DNA of 64,000 nt from JAQBQH01 sp035607415. Lineage in GTDB: Bacteria; Myxococcota_A; Polyangia; Palsa-1104. The notes beneath the pieces were generated by a model. It was not told the DNA's origin and did no database searches. It saw nothing but the letters and a program-made list of their open reading frames with translations. This document shows positions 51,049 to 60,877 of this stretch, piece by piece. The DNA is taken from the NCBI GenBank assembly GCA_035607415.1, contig DATNAQ010000044.1, positions 140,706 to 204,705 of the forward strand, read 5' to 3'. The position numbers and the translations under genes are program-made. The stretch's first letter is position 1, and every line of letters begins with the position of its first letter.

Positions 51049-51990
51049 GTGCGCATGACGGTCCCGCAGGCAATCGTTCTTGAACGGAACAAGTTGGTGA
51101 TTCGGCGGATCGCACGCGTACTGGGATGTGCCGGCTTCGAGTCGAAAACGTTCGAAGAGCCGGACAAGGTAGATGCTGGTGTGTTGGAGGCGGCGACTCT
51201 GGTGATGGCGGACGCGTTCGACGCGGACCTCGTCATGAAGTGGCTTCGGGCCAACCCGAAGCTCAAAGCCGTCCTCTACTCCGGTGAGCCCGTCGACCGC
51301 CTGCTCGGAAAAGCGCTCGAGGAGCCGCGGCTGGTCGGGCTCATGGGCCGTCCGTCGTTCGACGTGCCGCCGCGCGAAGACGACCTCTTGCACATCGCGC
51401 GTCGCGTGCTGTCGCCGGGGGCGGCGCCGTTCGACGCCCACCTGGCGTGGGGCGCGAGCGGCTTCGCGTTCTCGCTCACCGACGCCAAGGGCCGCGATCA
51501 CGCGGTCCAGGAGACGATGGCCTTCGCCGGCAAGCTCGGCGCGCCCAAGCGCGTGGGCGAGATGCTCGGCGAGCTGGCGCACGAGCTCATCATGAACGCG
51601 CTCTACGACGCGCCCGTCGACGAGCTGGGCAAACCGCGCCATGCGCACGATCGCAAGGCGGAGATTTCGCTCGGCCCCGAGGACGCGGCCGTCTATCGCT
51701 GTGGCTCCGACGGTGTGCGCATCGCCGTCGAGATCGTCGATCACTTCGGGCGCCTCGAGCGCAAGCACGTCTTCGGCGGCCTGGTGCGCGGCCTCAAGGC
51801 CGGGCAGATGGACACCGCCGGCGGCGGCGCCGGCCTCGGCATGCTCGTCAGCTACCGCTCGACGACGGCGCTGTTCTACGACGTCGAGCCGCGGCTGCGC
51901 ACGCGCGTGACCGGCCTCTTCGATCTCGACCTCAACCTGCGCGAGTTTCGTCTGCTCCCGAAGACGATCCATTTCCCCGAGGGAACATGA
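51049..51990 (+). CDS. Anti-sigma-type ATPase (HATPase) with degenerate receiver-like N-terminus
   Basis: A 313-residue soluble protein. Residues about 6-125 read like a receiver fold (QAIVLERNKLVIRRIARVLGCAGF, TLVMADAFDADLVMKWLRANP, LKAVLYSGEP) but the acidic pair is missing, so it is probably not phosphorylated in the usual way. Residues about 130-313 are an HATPase_c of the RsbW/anti-sigma kind: ELAHELIMNALYDAP (N box, Asn183), VEIVDHFGRLE, and GGGAGLGMLVSYRS (ATP-lid Gly box). No H box exists, as expected for a protein-serine kinase that acts on STAS partners. GTG 51049 or ATG 51055. Its stop overlaps the start of the double STAS-ZR gene (ATGA), which makes that protein its probable partner. 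Confidence 0.8.
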   Translation: MRMTVPQAIVLERNKLVIRRIARVLGCAGFESKTFEEPDKVDAGVLEAATLVMADAFDADLVMKWLRANPKLKAVLYSGEPVDRLLGKALEEPRLVGLMGRPSFDVPPREDDLLHIARRVLSPGAAPFDAHLAWGASGFAFSLTDAKGRDHAVQETMAFAGKLGAPKRVGEMLGELAHELIMNALYDAPVDELGKPRHAHDRKAEISLGPEDAAVYRCGSDGVRIAVEIVDHFGRLERKHVFGGLVRGLKAGQMDTAGGGAGLGMLVSYRSTTALFYDVEPRLRTRVTGLFDLDLNLREFRLLPKTIHFPEGT

Positions 51991-54236
51991 TGCCCACCGG
52001 TACGACAGATCCTGGCCAGAAACCGAAGCTCCGCCTGGACAAGACGTCCGATGGGGGAATCACGCTCGTCAAGCTCGCCGGAACGATCGACGAGCAGTTT
52101 GAAGGCAAGAAGATCGCCTCGGGCATCAAGGGCGGCACGCTCATCCTCGATCTCGCCGAGATCGAGCGCATCAGCTCGTTCGGCATCCGCGAGTGGGTCG
52201 ATTTCATCACCTCGGTCTCGTCGAAGGTCGGGTCGCTGTGGTTCGTCGAGTGCGCGCCCAAGGTCGTCGATCAGTTCAACATGGTCGCCAACTTCGGCGG
52301 CTCGGGACACCTGGTCAGCTTCTACGCGCCCTATCGCTGCGACTACTGCGACGACGATCGCCGCCGCCTCGTGCAGGTGGCGCAGGACTGGGAGGAGCTG
52401 CGCACCGGCAAGCTGCCCGAGCGCGTCTGCGAGTCGTGCGGCAACGCCGAATACTTCGACGAGGATCCGCTCACCTTCTTCTCGTTCCTGCAGTCGCATC
52501 CGCCGGTGGCGGTGCCGCCCGACGTCTCCGGGTTCCTGGCGTCGCGGCTCAACTACTCGGCCGACGCGGGCGCGCGCAAGCTCAAGATCGAGAAGGCCAT
52601 CGACGGGCGCGCGACCTACCTGAAGCTGTCGGGCGATCTCGACGCCAGCTTCCCGCGCGAGAAGATCGCCGACGGCGCCGAGGGTGACGTCATCTTCGAT
52701 CTCGGCGGCATCGGCAAGATCGATCCCGCCGGCGCGGCCGAGTGGCGGCAGATGATGCTGCAAATCGCGGCGCCGTCGGAGCGCATCCTCATCGTCGGCG
52801 CGCCGGCGGCGTTCGTCGAGCGCCTGACGAAGACGGAGGACCTCGGGCAGAAGGGCCTGATCCTCACGTTCGCGATGCCCTACTCGTGTCCGACCTGCCG
52901 GTCTACTTCCGCGCGGGAGGTCGACGTCACACAGCACTGGGACGTGCTCAAGTTCGCCACGCCGCCGGAGCTCAAGTGCCCCGACTGCGGCTCGCCGACG
53001 ACGTGCGCGGCGTCGGAGGCGCTGCTCGCGCATCTCCCGTCGCTGCCGCGGCCCGACATCCCCGACGAGCTGCGCAAGCAGGTCAAGCACTTCCAGGAAG
53101 AGTCGCTGAAGAAGGCGCTGGCGGCGAAGTCGACGAACGGCGCCATGTCGATGCCGCTGGTGTTGCCGTCGGGCGGCATGGCCACCGCCGGGCGCGGCGG
53201 CTTCTCGTGGCTGACGGCGCTGGTGGCCGCGGCCATCGTCGTGCTCGTCGGCGGCGGCGTGATCCTCGTGAAGGCGATCGCCACGCAGCACGCGCAGAAC
53301 GGCCCTGAAGGCGGCGAGAAGCTCGAGGCGTCGCAGCCGACGCGGCCGGGCTGGGTCGATCAGACCTTCTTCCGCGAGAACGATCGCCTGCTCTTCGTCG
53401 GCCACTCGACGCTGGTCGCCGACAAGGCCGACGGCTTCGGCGAGGCCGAAGCGAGCTCGATGGAGCAGATCGTCAATCAGCTCGGCCTGTCGATCCGCGA
53501 TCCGATCTGGATCGACCAGGTGCGCGAGCAGTACGACGCCTTTCGCAGCAAAGCGATCGGCGACCTCGAGCGCGCGACCGTCTCCGGCGACGCCGCCGAG
53601 CTCGATCGCGCGCGCCGCGCCGCCCGCGACGGACGCAAGCGCGTGTCCGAGGCGTTCAAGAAGACCGCCGGCGGTTTGGCGCCGACGGAGCGCAACGATC
53701 TCTACTGGGAGAAGCTGCAGACGCGCGACGGCATCCGCTACAAGGTGTCGATCCGCTACGCGGTGCCGAAGGTGAACTTCGAGAAGATGGTCGAGGCCTA
53801 CTCGACGCCCGAGAGCGCGATGGGCGCCAAGGCGGTGTCCTACTTCCCCGAGCTCGCCTGGCGCTACGACGTGACCGAGGGCGCCGTGGTCACGCACGTG
53901 GCCAACGACTCCAACCTGCGCTTCGCCGGCATCCAGGAAGGCGACCTCGTGCTCGCCGGCATGGACCGCGTGGTTCACGACGCGCACTCGTGGAAGCGCG
54001 TCCTCGACGAGGAATCGGCGGCGCTGGCGCAAAACGGCGGCACGCTCGTCCTCAAGGTCAAGCGCGGCGACGCGCCGGCGGTCGACACGCGCCTGCGCAT
54101 CGCGCGCGGCGGCGCCGCTTCGGCCGACTCGTCGAACAAGCTGCACCAGACACACGAGCGCCACTCGTCGTCGTCGTCGAGCACCAAGGGCAAGAACCAG
54201 ACCGGCAACATCTGGGACGACAACCCGGAGGAATGA
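51987..54236 (+). CDS. Double STAS-zinc ribbon transmembrane protein with LPP20-like and PDZ-like parts
   Basis: A 749-residue protein with two STAS-ZR modules in tandem. Module 1 (15-170): GTIDEQFEG, ERISSFGIREW with Ser64 at the switch position, SFYAPY, CDYC (118-121), CESC (148-151). Module 2 (195-350): GDLDASFPRE, GKIDPAGAAEW where Pro247 replaces the serine, TFAMPY, CPTC (301-304), CPDC (331-334). One TM helix is at about 408-430. The periplasmic part holds an LPP20-like region (RLLFVGHSTLVADKADGFGEAEASS) and a PDZ-like segment (GAVVTHVANDSNLRFAGIQEGDLVLAG), then a Ser-rich tail. ATG 51987 overlaps the HATPase stop. It could pass a periplasmic signal to the cytoplasmic STAS switch. The lost Ser in module 2 suggests one regulated and one fixed module. 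Confidence 0.88.
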   Translation: MMPTGTTDPGQKPKLRLDKTSDGGITLVKLAGTIDEQFEGKKIASGIKGGTLILDLAEIERISSFGIREWVDFITSVSSKVGSLWFVECAPKVVDQFNMVANFGGSGHLVSFYAPYRCDYCDDDRRRLVQVAQDWEELRTGKLPERVCESCGNAEYFDEDPLTFFSFLQSHPPVAVPPDVSGFLASRLNYSADAGARKLKIEKAIDGRATYLKLSGDLDASFPREKIADGAEGDVIFDLGGIGKIDPAGAAEWRQMMLQIAAPSERILIVGAPAAFVERLTKTEDLGQKGLILTFAMPYSCPTCRSTSAREVDVTQHWDVLKFATPPELKCPDCGSPTTCAASEALLAHLPSLPRPDIPDELRKQVKHFQEESLKKALAAKSTNGAMSMPLVLPSGGMATAGRGGFSWLTALVAAAIVVLVGGGVILVKAIATQHAQNGPEGGEKLEASQPTRPGWVDQTFFRENDRLLFVGHSTLVADKADGFGEAEASSMEQIVNQLGLSIRDPIWIDQVREQYDAFRSKAIGDLERATVSGDAAELDRARRAARDGRKRVSEAFKKTAGGLAPTERNDLYWEKLQTRDGIRYKVSIRYAVPKVNFEKMVEAYSTPESAMGAKAVSYFPELAWRYDVTEGAVVTHVANDSNLRFAGIQEGDLVLAGMDRVVHDAHSWKRVLDEESAALAQNGGTLVLKVKRGDAPAVDTRLRIARGGAASADSSNKLHQTHERHSSSSSSTKGKNQTGNIWDDNPEE

Positions 54237-54240
54237 TGCC

Positions 54241-55317
54241 TTGCGCTTAACGAGCAGGTTGGTTCTTGCGCTGCTGGCGCTCCTCGTCGCCGGCTCCGCC
54301 TTCGCAGCCGGTAACGAGGAAGAAGACAAGAACGAGGCGGCGGCGGGGACGAACGCGGAAGCGAAGAAGCGCTTCGTCGAAGGCAACGAGCGCTACGCCC
54401 GCGGCGACTACGACGGCGCCGTCGAGTCGTTCAAGGCGGCCATCGCCGCCGATCCCAAGCTGCCCGGGCCCTATCGCAACCTCGGCCTCGCCTATCGCGC
54501 GCTCAACCGCTGCAACGACGCGCTGCCGATGTACGAGAAGTATCTCGAGCTCAAGCCGGAGTCGCGCTTCACCGAGCGCGTGCGCCGCGAGGTCGACATC
54601 TGCCGCGCCAAGCTCGGTCAGGCGCCAATGCCGCCGCGCGTAGAGTCGCACACCATCACCGGCACGCCGCACGCGCCCGAGGCGCAGTCGATCCTGCACG
54701 TCGCCGCCAACCTCATCGGCGGCGAGGCCACCGACGAGGCGACCGTGAAGATCGACGGCCTGGTGCGCGGCGCGACGCCGCTGACGATTCCGGTCACGCC
54801 CGGCACGCACAAGGTGCACCTGTCGCGATCGGGCTTCGAGACGGCCAACGCCACCGTCGACGTGGCCCCCGGCGAGCGCAAGGACGTCGAGCTCACCATG
54901 AACAAGCTTCCCGACGAGCATCCGCCGATCGTGGTGGTGCCGGAGAAGCAGCCCGACACCGGACCGAAGGTCAGCTACAAGAAGTACGGTTGGATCCTCG
55001 TCGCCGTGGCGGCGGGCGCGGGCGCCGTCGGCGCCGGCTTCGGCATCGCCGAGAGCCAGATCCACGGCCAGGCGGTGGCCGCCGATCCGTCGATGACCAC
55101 GCGCGGCGACATCAACTCCAAGCGCGACACCGGCGCCACCTACTCTGCGATCGCGTACACCGGCCTCGGCGTCGGCGGCGCGGCGCTGCTCGCCGCCGGC
55201 ATCGTCTTCCTCGTCGACCCCTCGAAGGGCGAGACCCACGAGCGGCAGCAGTACCTCTCGGTCTTGCCGACCGCCGGCCCCACCGGCGGCGGCGTCGTCG
55301 CCACGGTGAAGTTCTAG
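54241..55317 (+). CDS. Exported TPR-PEGA protein with C-terminal TM segments
   Basis: A 358-residue protein with a signal peptide (cleavage near AFAAG). TPR units span about residues 40-120 (KKRFVEGNERYARGDYDGAVESFKAAIAADPKLPGPYRNLG). A PEGA domain follows (ATVKIDGLVRGATPLTIPVTPGTHKVHLSRSGF). Two hydrophobic helices (about 252-270 and 300-322) and a short tail complete it; it thus resembles the protein at 8697 with a PEGA insertion. The start is TTG 54241, supported by GGAGGA eight bases upstream. It follows the double STAS-ZR gene by four bases and is probably co-transcribed with it; the small lipoprotein gene starts right after its stop. Confidence 0.83.
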   Translation: MRLTSRLVLALLALLVAGSAFAAGNEEEDKNEAAAGTNAEAKKRFVEGNERYARGDYDGAVESFKAAIAADPKLPGPYRNLGLAYRALNRCNDALPMYEKYLELKPESRFTERVRREVDICRAKLGQAPMPPRVESHTITGTPHAPEAQSILHVAANLIGGEATDEATVKIDGLVRGATPLTIPVTPGTHKVHLSRSGFETANATVDVAPGERKDVELTMNKLPDEHPPIVVVPEKQPDTGPKVSYKKYGWILVAVAAGAGAVGAGFGIAESQIHGQAVAADPSMTTRGDINSKRDTGATYSAIAYTGLGVGGAALLAAGIVFLVDPSKGETHERQQYLSVLPTAGPTGGGVVATVKF

Positions 55318-55593
55318 ATGCGCGCCCCTCACATCCTCGTCGTCCTCGGCGGCGCGCTCGCGCTCGGCGCCGCGCTCGCCGGCTGTCCCGCGGCGCACAA
55401 CGACTATCCCGGCACCGCGTGCAAGATCAACGCGGACTGCTACGTCGGCGAAGTCTGCAAGGACAACACAATCTGCGTACCCATCCCGGCCGACATGTCC
55501 ATCATTGGCGATTTCGCGCATCCGCCGCTGCCCACCGACGGCGGCCCCGACGATCTCTCGGAGCCTTCGGACATGACGCCGGTGGATCTGTGA
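55318..55593 (+). CDS. Small lipoprotein with Asp-rich tail
   Basis: A 91-residue lipoprotein. The signal ends in ALAGC (Cys23). The mature part contains a small Cys-rich unit (CKINADCYVGEVCKDNTICVP) like the DC-x-x-x-x-C-x-x-x-x-C blocks found in the large lipoprotein at 9551, then an Asp/Met/Pro-rich tail (ADMSIIGDF, PTDGGPDDLSEPSDMTPVDL). ATG 55318 directly follows the stop of the TPR-PEGA gene, and its stop overlaps the GTG of the FadL-type gene (GTGA). Function unknown; perhaps an accessory of the outer-membrane channel. Confidence 0.8.
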   Translation: MRAPHILVVLGGALALGAALAGCPAAHNDYPGTACKINADCYVGEVCKDNTICVPIPADMSIIGDFAHPPLPTDGGPDDLSEPSDMTPVDL

Positions 55594-56888
55594 AGCGCGC
55601 GCTGGCGTTCGGCCTCGCCGCGCTCTTCGGCTGCGGTCTCGTCGCCCGCGACGCGCGCGGCGCCGGCCTCAGCCGTCCCAACATCGTCGGCGCCCGCGCC
55701 GTGGGCATGGGCGGCGCCTTCACCGGCATCGCCGACGATCCGACCGCCGTCTGGCACAACCCGGCCGGCACCGCCCTCTACGGCGACAACGTCGGCTACG
55801 TCGGCCTCGAGATCGTCGCGCCGCAACGTACCTACACGCCCGATGCGTCGAGCACGCTCGGCCAGGCCGGCCTCACCAAACCGATCCTCGAGAACTCGGC
55901 GCCGAACACGATTCCGGTGATCGGCTTCTCGACCCGCTTCGGCTTCGGCAAGACGGCCCCCACGCGCTTCGCCTTCTCGCTCCTCGCCTACGATCCCTAC
56001 GGCGGATCGATCAGCTTCAGGCCGAGCGACATCTCGTCGTCCATGATCGATCCGAACACCGGCAAGCCCAAGGTGCTCGGCCTGCAGTCGACCCAGATCC
56101 TCGACTTCGAGCTCACGCCCACGCTCGCCTACCAGGTCTCGGACGTCTTCTCCGTCGGCGCCGGCCTGCGCATCGGCATCAACAGCTTCTCGGTCAACGA
56201 CACCGAGCCGGCCTTCGGCGCCACGCTCAGCGGCTCCGGCGTCGGCCTCGGCGGCATCCTCGGCGTGATGCTGCGGCCGCACCGACTCGTTCAGATCGGC
56301 GCCGTCTATCGGACGCCGATGTCGGTGTCGATCAGCGGCTCGGGTCCGCTGATCATCGGTAGCGGCCCAACAGCGACCAAACTGAATCCAGAGTTCGGGC
56401 TGGACATCACCTGGCCACAGTCGGCCGGTCTTGGCGTGACCGTCTTCCCGCATCGCCGCCTCATGATGAGCGTCCAGGCGGATTGGACGGGGTGGTCGTC
56501 GGTGCAGACATTGACGATCGACCTACCCGGCCTGCCCACCGTCAAAGAGATGCGGTACATGGACACCTACGCTCTCCACGTAGGCGTTCAGGGCGTGATC
56601 ACGCGATTCCTAGTGCTGCGCGCCGGCGGCGCGCTCGATTCAAATGCCATCCCCGATCGTACGCTGCGGCGCGAGAATCAGGACAACTTGAAGGCCACGG
56701 TCGCGGCCGGCTTCGGCCTGCACTTCTGGCGCATCTTCATCGACGGCGCCTTCGAGCTGCTCGTCCCCGGTCCGCCGCGCGTGGTGTCGACCCCAGCAAT
56801 TAGCGCCGCCGGCGCCCAGGAAAACGAGACAGGCCAGTATTCAGCGGTCGTGTACACCGCAGAATTGTCGGCTCAAATACGTTTCTAG
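55590..56888 (+). CDS. FadL/OMPP1-type outer-membrane channel
   Basis: A 432-residue outer-membrane protein with a signal peptide (cleavage near ARGAG). The N-terminus has the FadL pattern: GARAVGMGGAFTGIADDPTAVWHNPAGTALYG at about residues 29-60, with the conserved NPAG. Amphipathic strands follow (SVGAGLRIGINSFSV, AGLGVTVFPHRRLMMSVQADWTGWSSV) and the last residue is Phe (LSAQIRF). FadL-type channels carry hydrophobic compounds such as long-chain fatty acids or alkanes across the outer membrane; the AlkB-like gene at 39483 is a possible functional partner (inference). GTG 55590 overlaps the lipoprotein stop. An AT-rich gap follows. Confidence 0.87.
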   Translation: MKRALAFGLAALFGCGLVARDARGAGLSRPNIVGARAVGMGGAFTGIADDPTAVWHNPAGTALYGDNVGYVGLEIVAPQRTYTPDASSTLGQAGLTKPILENSAPNTIPVIGFSTRFGFGKTAPTRFAFSLLAYDPYGGSISFRPSDISSSMIDPNTGKPKVLGLQSTQILDFELTPTLAYQVSDVFSVGAGLRIGINSFSVNDTEPAFGATLSGSGVGLGGILGVMLRPHRLVQIGAVYRTPMSVSISGSGPLIIGSGPTATKLNPEFGLDITWPQSAGLGVTVFPHRRLMMSVQADWTGWSSVQTLTIDLPGLPTVKEMRYMDTYALHVGVQGVITRFLVLRAGGALDSNAIPDRTLRRENQDNLKATVAAGFGLHFWRIFIDGAFELLVPGPPRVVSTPAISAAGAQENETGQYSAVVYTAELSAQIRF

Positions 56889-56959
56889 TTTTCGCGTTTC
56901 TCCCGTCCGTTCTCGTCGAGGATCTTATTTAAGGGATGGGGAAATCCGTTTTCCCTGTC

Positions 56960-56989
56960 TTGACTTTGAATCGCAAAAAAAGTTAATAT
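56960..56989 (+). promoter_or_regulatory. Strong promoter in an AT-rich gap
   Basis: TTGACT (56960-56965), an 18-base spacer and TAATAT (56984-56989), in the most AT-rich stretch of the window. It drives the lipoprotein genes at 57040 and 57996. A transcript would start at about 56996. Confidence 0.75.
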
Positions 56990-56995
56990 ACGCCT

Positions 56996-57021
56996 ACGCG
57001 GCGTAATTCTATGTGCCGCGT
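56996..57021 (+). promoter_or_regulatory. 5'-leader hairpin
   Basis: ACGCGGC (56996-57002) pairs perfectly with GCCGCGT (57015-57021) across a 12-base loop. It begins at the predicted transcript start and ends 18 bases before ATG 57040, leaving the GAGG ribosome site free. It may stabilise the message. Confidence 0.55.
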
Positions 57022-57039
57022 TGCGCGAGGCTTAGTGAG

Positions 57040-57963
57040 ATGAACCGCGGCTGGGCCCGAACTCTGGCGTTGGCGTCCCTCCTGCCGCTCGCAGCAACCC
57101 TCGGCTGCGAAGCGCTCACCGCCCGGCCCTTCGCCGGCACCGTCATGCAGCTGACCATCACCGGCGTCACGCCGGCGACGATTCCGGCCGGCAAGCACCT
57201 CGAGCTCTGGGCGCGCACGCAGTACGACGACATCGTCCGCGTCCCCGCCTACTACGACCTCGCGAACGGCAAGAGCGCGTTCGGTCTCATGATCCGCCAG
57301 GCGATCAGCCTCACCGATCCCTGCATGCTCGACGTCTACTACTTCCACAAAGGCGCCGGCAACCTCCTGACCTCGCCGGCCGCGTATCCGCCGTCGGTGA
57401 CGGTGGCCGGCGTGACCCAGACCGACGCCGAGCAGGCGCAGCAGGTCATCGATCGCATCAACCAGCTGACGGTCGCGAGCGCCAGCGGCGTTCCGCTGCT
57501 CGCGGTGCTGCCATTCGATCCGACGCCTCCGCCGAGCATTCCCGCGTCGACGCCGCCGGACCAGCGCCTCGAGATCTGCAACGCCTACAAGGACAACGGC
57601 ACGACGGGGTTCGCGACCGGCGCCGATCTGACCTACATCGCCAATCCCTATCAGATCACAGGGCCGCTCCACGGCAACGTCTACGGCTTCGCCAACTACT
57701 CGTCGGTGACGCCGCCCGCGAACTACGACGGCTACCGCCTCGACTCGCCGCTGAACTTGAAGGGCGTGCAGGAGATCTTCTTCACCGTCGAGGGCGACAC
57801 CGTCGACCCGCTCAACCGCGGGCCGCTGTTCCTGATCTCGAAGCGGACCCCGGGCGGCGCCGACGTCGTCCACTTCGAGTTGAGCTCGCCGGACCCGATG
57901 GTGAACGTGTCGGGCACGGCGGCATTGCTCGTCGATCTCGACGAGGACCCGGTCCAGTTCTGA
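57040..57963 (+). CDS. Lipoprotein of unknown function
   Basis: A 307-residue lipoprotein (signal MNRGWARTLALASLLPLAATLGC). The mature part starts with a beta-sandwich-like segment (VMQLTITGVTPATIPAGKHLELWARTQYDDIVRVPAYYDL) and contains a long region with few landmarks (VTQTDAEQAQQVIDRINQLTV, QRLEICNAYKDNGTTGFATGADLTYIANPYQITGPLHGNVYGF). I do not recognise the family. ATG 57040 is chosen over GTG 57013 because it gives a normal signal peptide and has GAGG upstream. It is followed by a related-looking lipoprotein gene after 32 bases. Confidence 0.8.
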   Translation: MNRGWARTLALASLLPLAATLGCEALTARPFAGTVMQLTITGVTPATIPAGKHLELWARTQYDDIVRVPAYYDLANGKSAFGLMIRQAISLTDPCMLDVYYFHKGAGNLLTSPAAYPPSVTVAGVTQTDAEQAQQVIDRINQLTVASASGVPLLAVLPFDPTPPPSIPASTPPDQRLEICNAYKDNGTTGFATGADLTYIANPYQITGPLHGNVYGFANYSSVTPPANYDGYRLDSPLNLKGVQEIFFTVEGDTVDPLNRGPLFLISKRTPGGADVVHFELSSPDPMVNVSGTAALLVDLDEDPVQF

Positions 57964-57995
57964 GCCGTGCTCGGAGCTGGTCTTTGGAGGAGCGT

Positions 57996-58976
57996 ATGAA
58001 GCGCAGGTTGTCGATCCTCGTGGCTGTCGTCGGCGTGGGCTCGCTGGGCATCTCGCTCTCGAGCTGTAACAACGTCGCGTGCGGACCGGGAACCGTCCAG
58101 ATGCAGCAGAAGGACGGCACGCTCAAGTGCATCCCGTCCGACGTCCAGGTGGCGCAGACGCCCTGTGACACCGACGGCGGCGGCGTCGTCATCGTCGGCG
58201 GCAAGTGCGTCTCGGCGATCCAGTGCGATCCCGGCACCACGATGGACGTCAACGGCATCTGCGTCGGCACCGGCGGCGGCACCGTCGCCTGCACCACGCC
58301 GTCGCCCGGCAACACCTGCGTGTCGGGCACGATCTACGACTTCACCACCAACATGAAGAACGCGGAGCCCGTGCACATCGCGGTGTACGACCCGCAGGCG
58401 CTCCTCTCGGGTGGCAACGCGATCAAGGAGGCCGAGCTCACCGACGGCGGCCAGTACGTCCTGTCGGACTTCAAGGCGCCGCAGCTCGGGCTCATCGTCA
58501 TCGTCACCAGCACGGCGACGGGCGGTACGACGATGACCACGGCGGCGACGGGCGATCAGGGCGTGAGCGCCGGCATCTATCGCGTCGATGCCTACGCGCT
58601 GAAGAAGTCGGACTCCGACGCGTGGGGCTTCGACATCGCCACCGCGGGCGCACAGGTCGGCAAGTTCTACAGCGACCCGGCGCCGATGCCGAACGCCCTC
58701 GTCATCGCCGACGACACGCACCCGGTCGCCGGCGTCACGATGACGCAGAACGGCTCGAACAGCGGCGTGCAGTACTTCAACGACACGCTGACGAAGATCG
58801 ACGGCACGCTGACGATGACGGGCGCCTCGGGCACCGCCATCGTCGCGGCGCCGGTCTCGGGCGGCTTCCCGACCTTCACCGGCACCGGTCCTGCGTCGAT
58901 GCCGATCAGCTGGCAATCGCTATCGGGCGGCTCGGTTCCGGGCCTCGTGCTCATCACTCGCTTCCACGCGATGTGA
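57996..58976 (+). CDS. Cys-containing lipoprotein of unknown function
   Basis: A 326-residue lipoprotein; the signal ends in ISLSSC. A short Cys-rich part follows (NNVACGPGTVQ, LKCIPSD, TPCDTDGGG, GKCVSAIQCDPGTTMDVNGICVG), then a carboxypeptidase-regulatory/CNA-B-like beta region (SGTIYDFTTNMKNAEPVHIAVYD, EAELTDGGQYVLSDFKAPQLGLIVIV) and a Thr/Gly-rich end. No catalytic motif is seen. ATG 57996 has GGAGGAG just upstream. It is probably co-transcribed with the 57040 gene from the promoter at 56960. Confidence 0.82.
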   Translation: MKRRLSILVAVVGVGSLGISLSSCNNVACGPGTVQMQQKDGTLKCIPSDVQVAQTPCDTDGGGVVIVGGKCVSAIQCDPGTTMDVNGICVGTGGGTVACTTPSPGNTCVSGTIYDFTTNMKNAEPVHIAVYDPQALLSGGNAIKEAELTDGGQYVLSDFKAPQLGLIVIVTSTATGGTTMTTAATGDQGVSAGIYRVDAYALKKSDSDAWGFDIATAGAQVGKFYSDPAPMPNALVIADDTHPVAGVTMTQNGSNSGVQYFNDTLTKIDGTLTMTGASGTAIVAAPVSGGFPTFTGTGPASMPISWQSLSGGSVPGLVLITRFHAM

Positions 58977-59017
58977 CATGACGGCCATGGCGAGACCGAC
59001 AGGGGGCTTCTTTCATA

Positions 59018-60874
<1,857 letters not shown>

Positions 60875-60877
60875 GCG

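Noticed and set aside
56935..56958. GGGGAAA/TTTTCCC hairpin after the FadL-type gene as a terminator
   Set aside because: The stem is short and AT-rich and no T run follows; the region also carries the next promoter.
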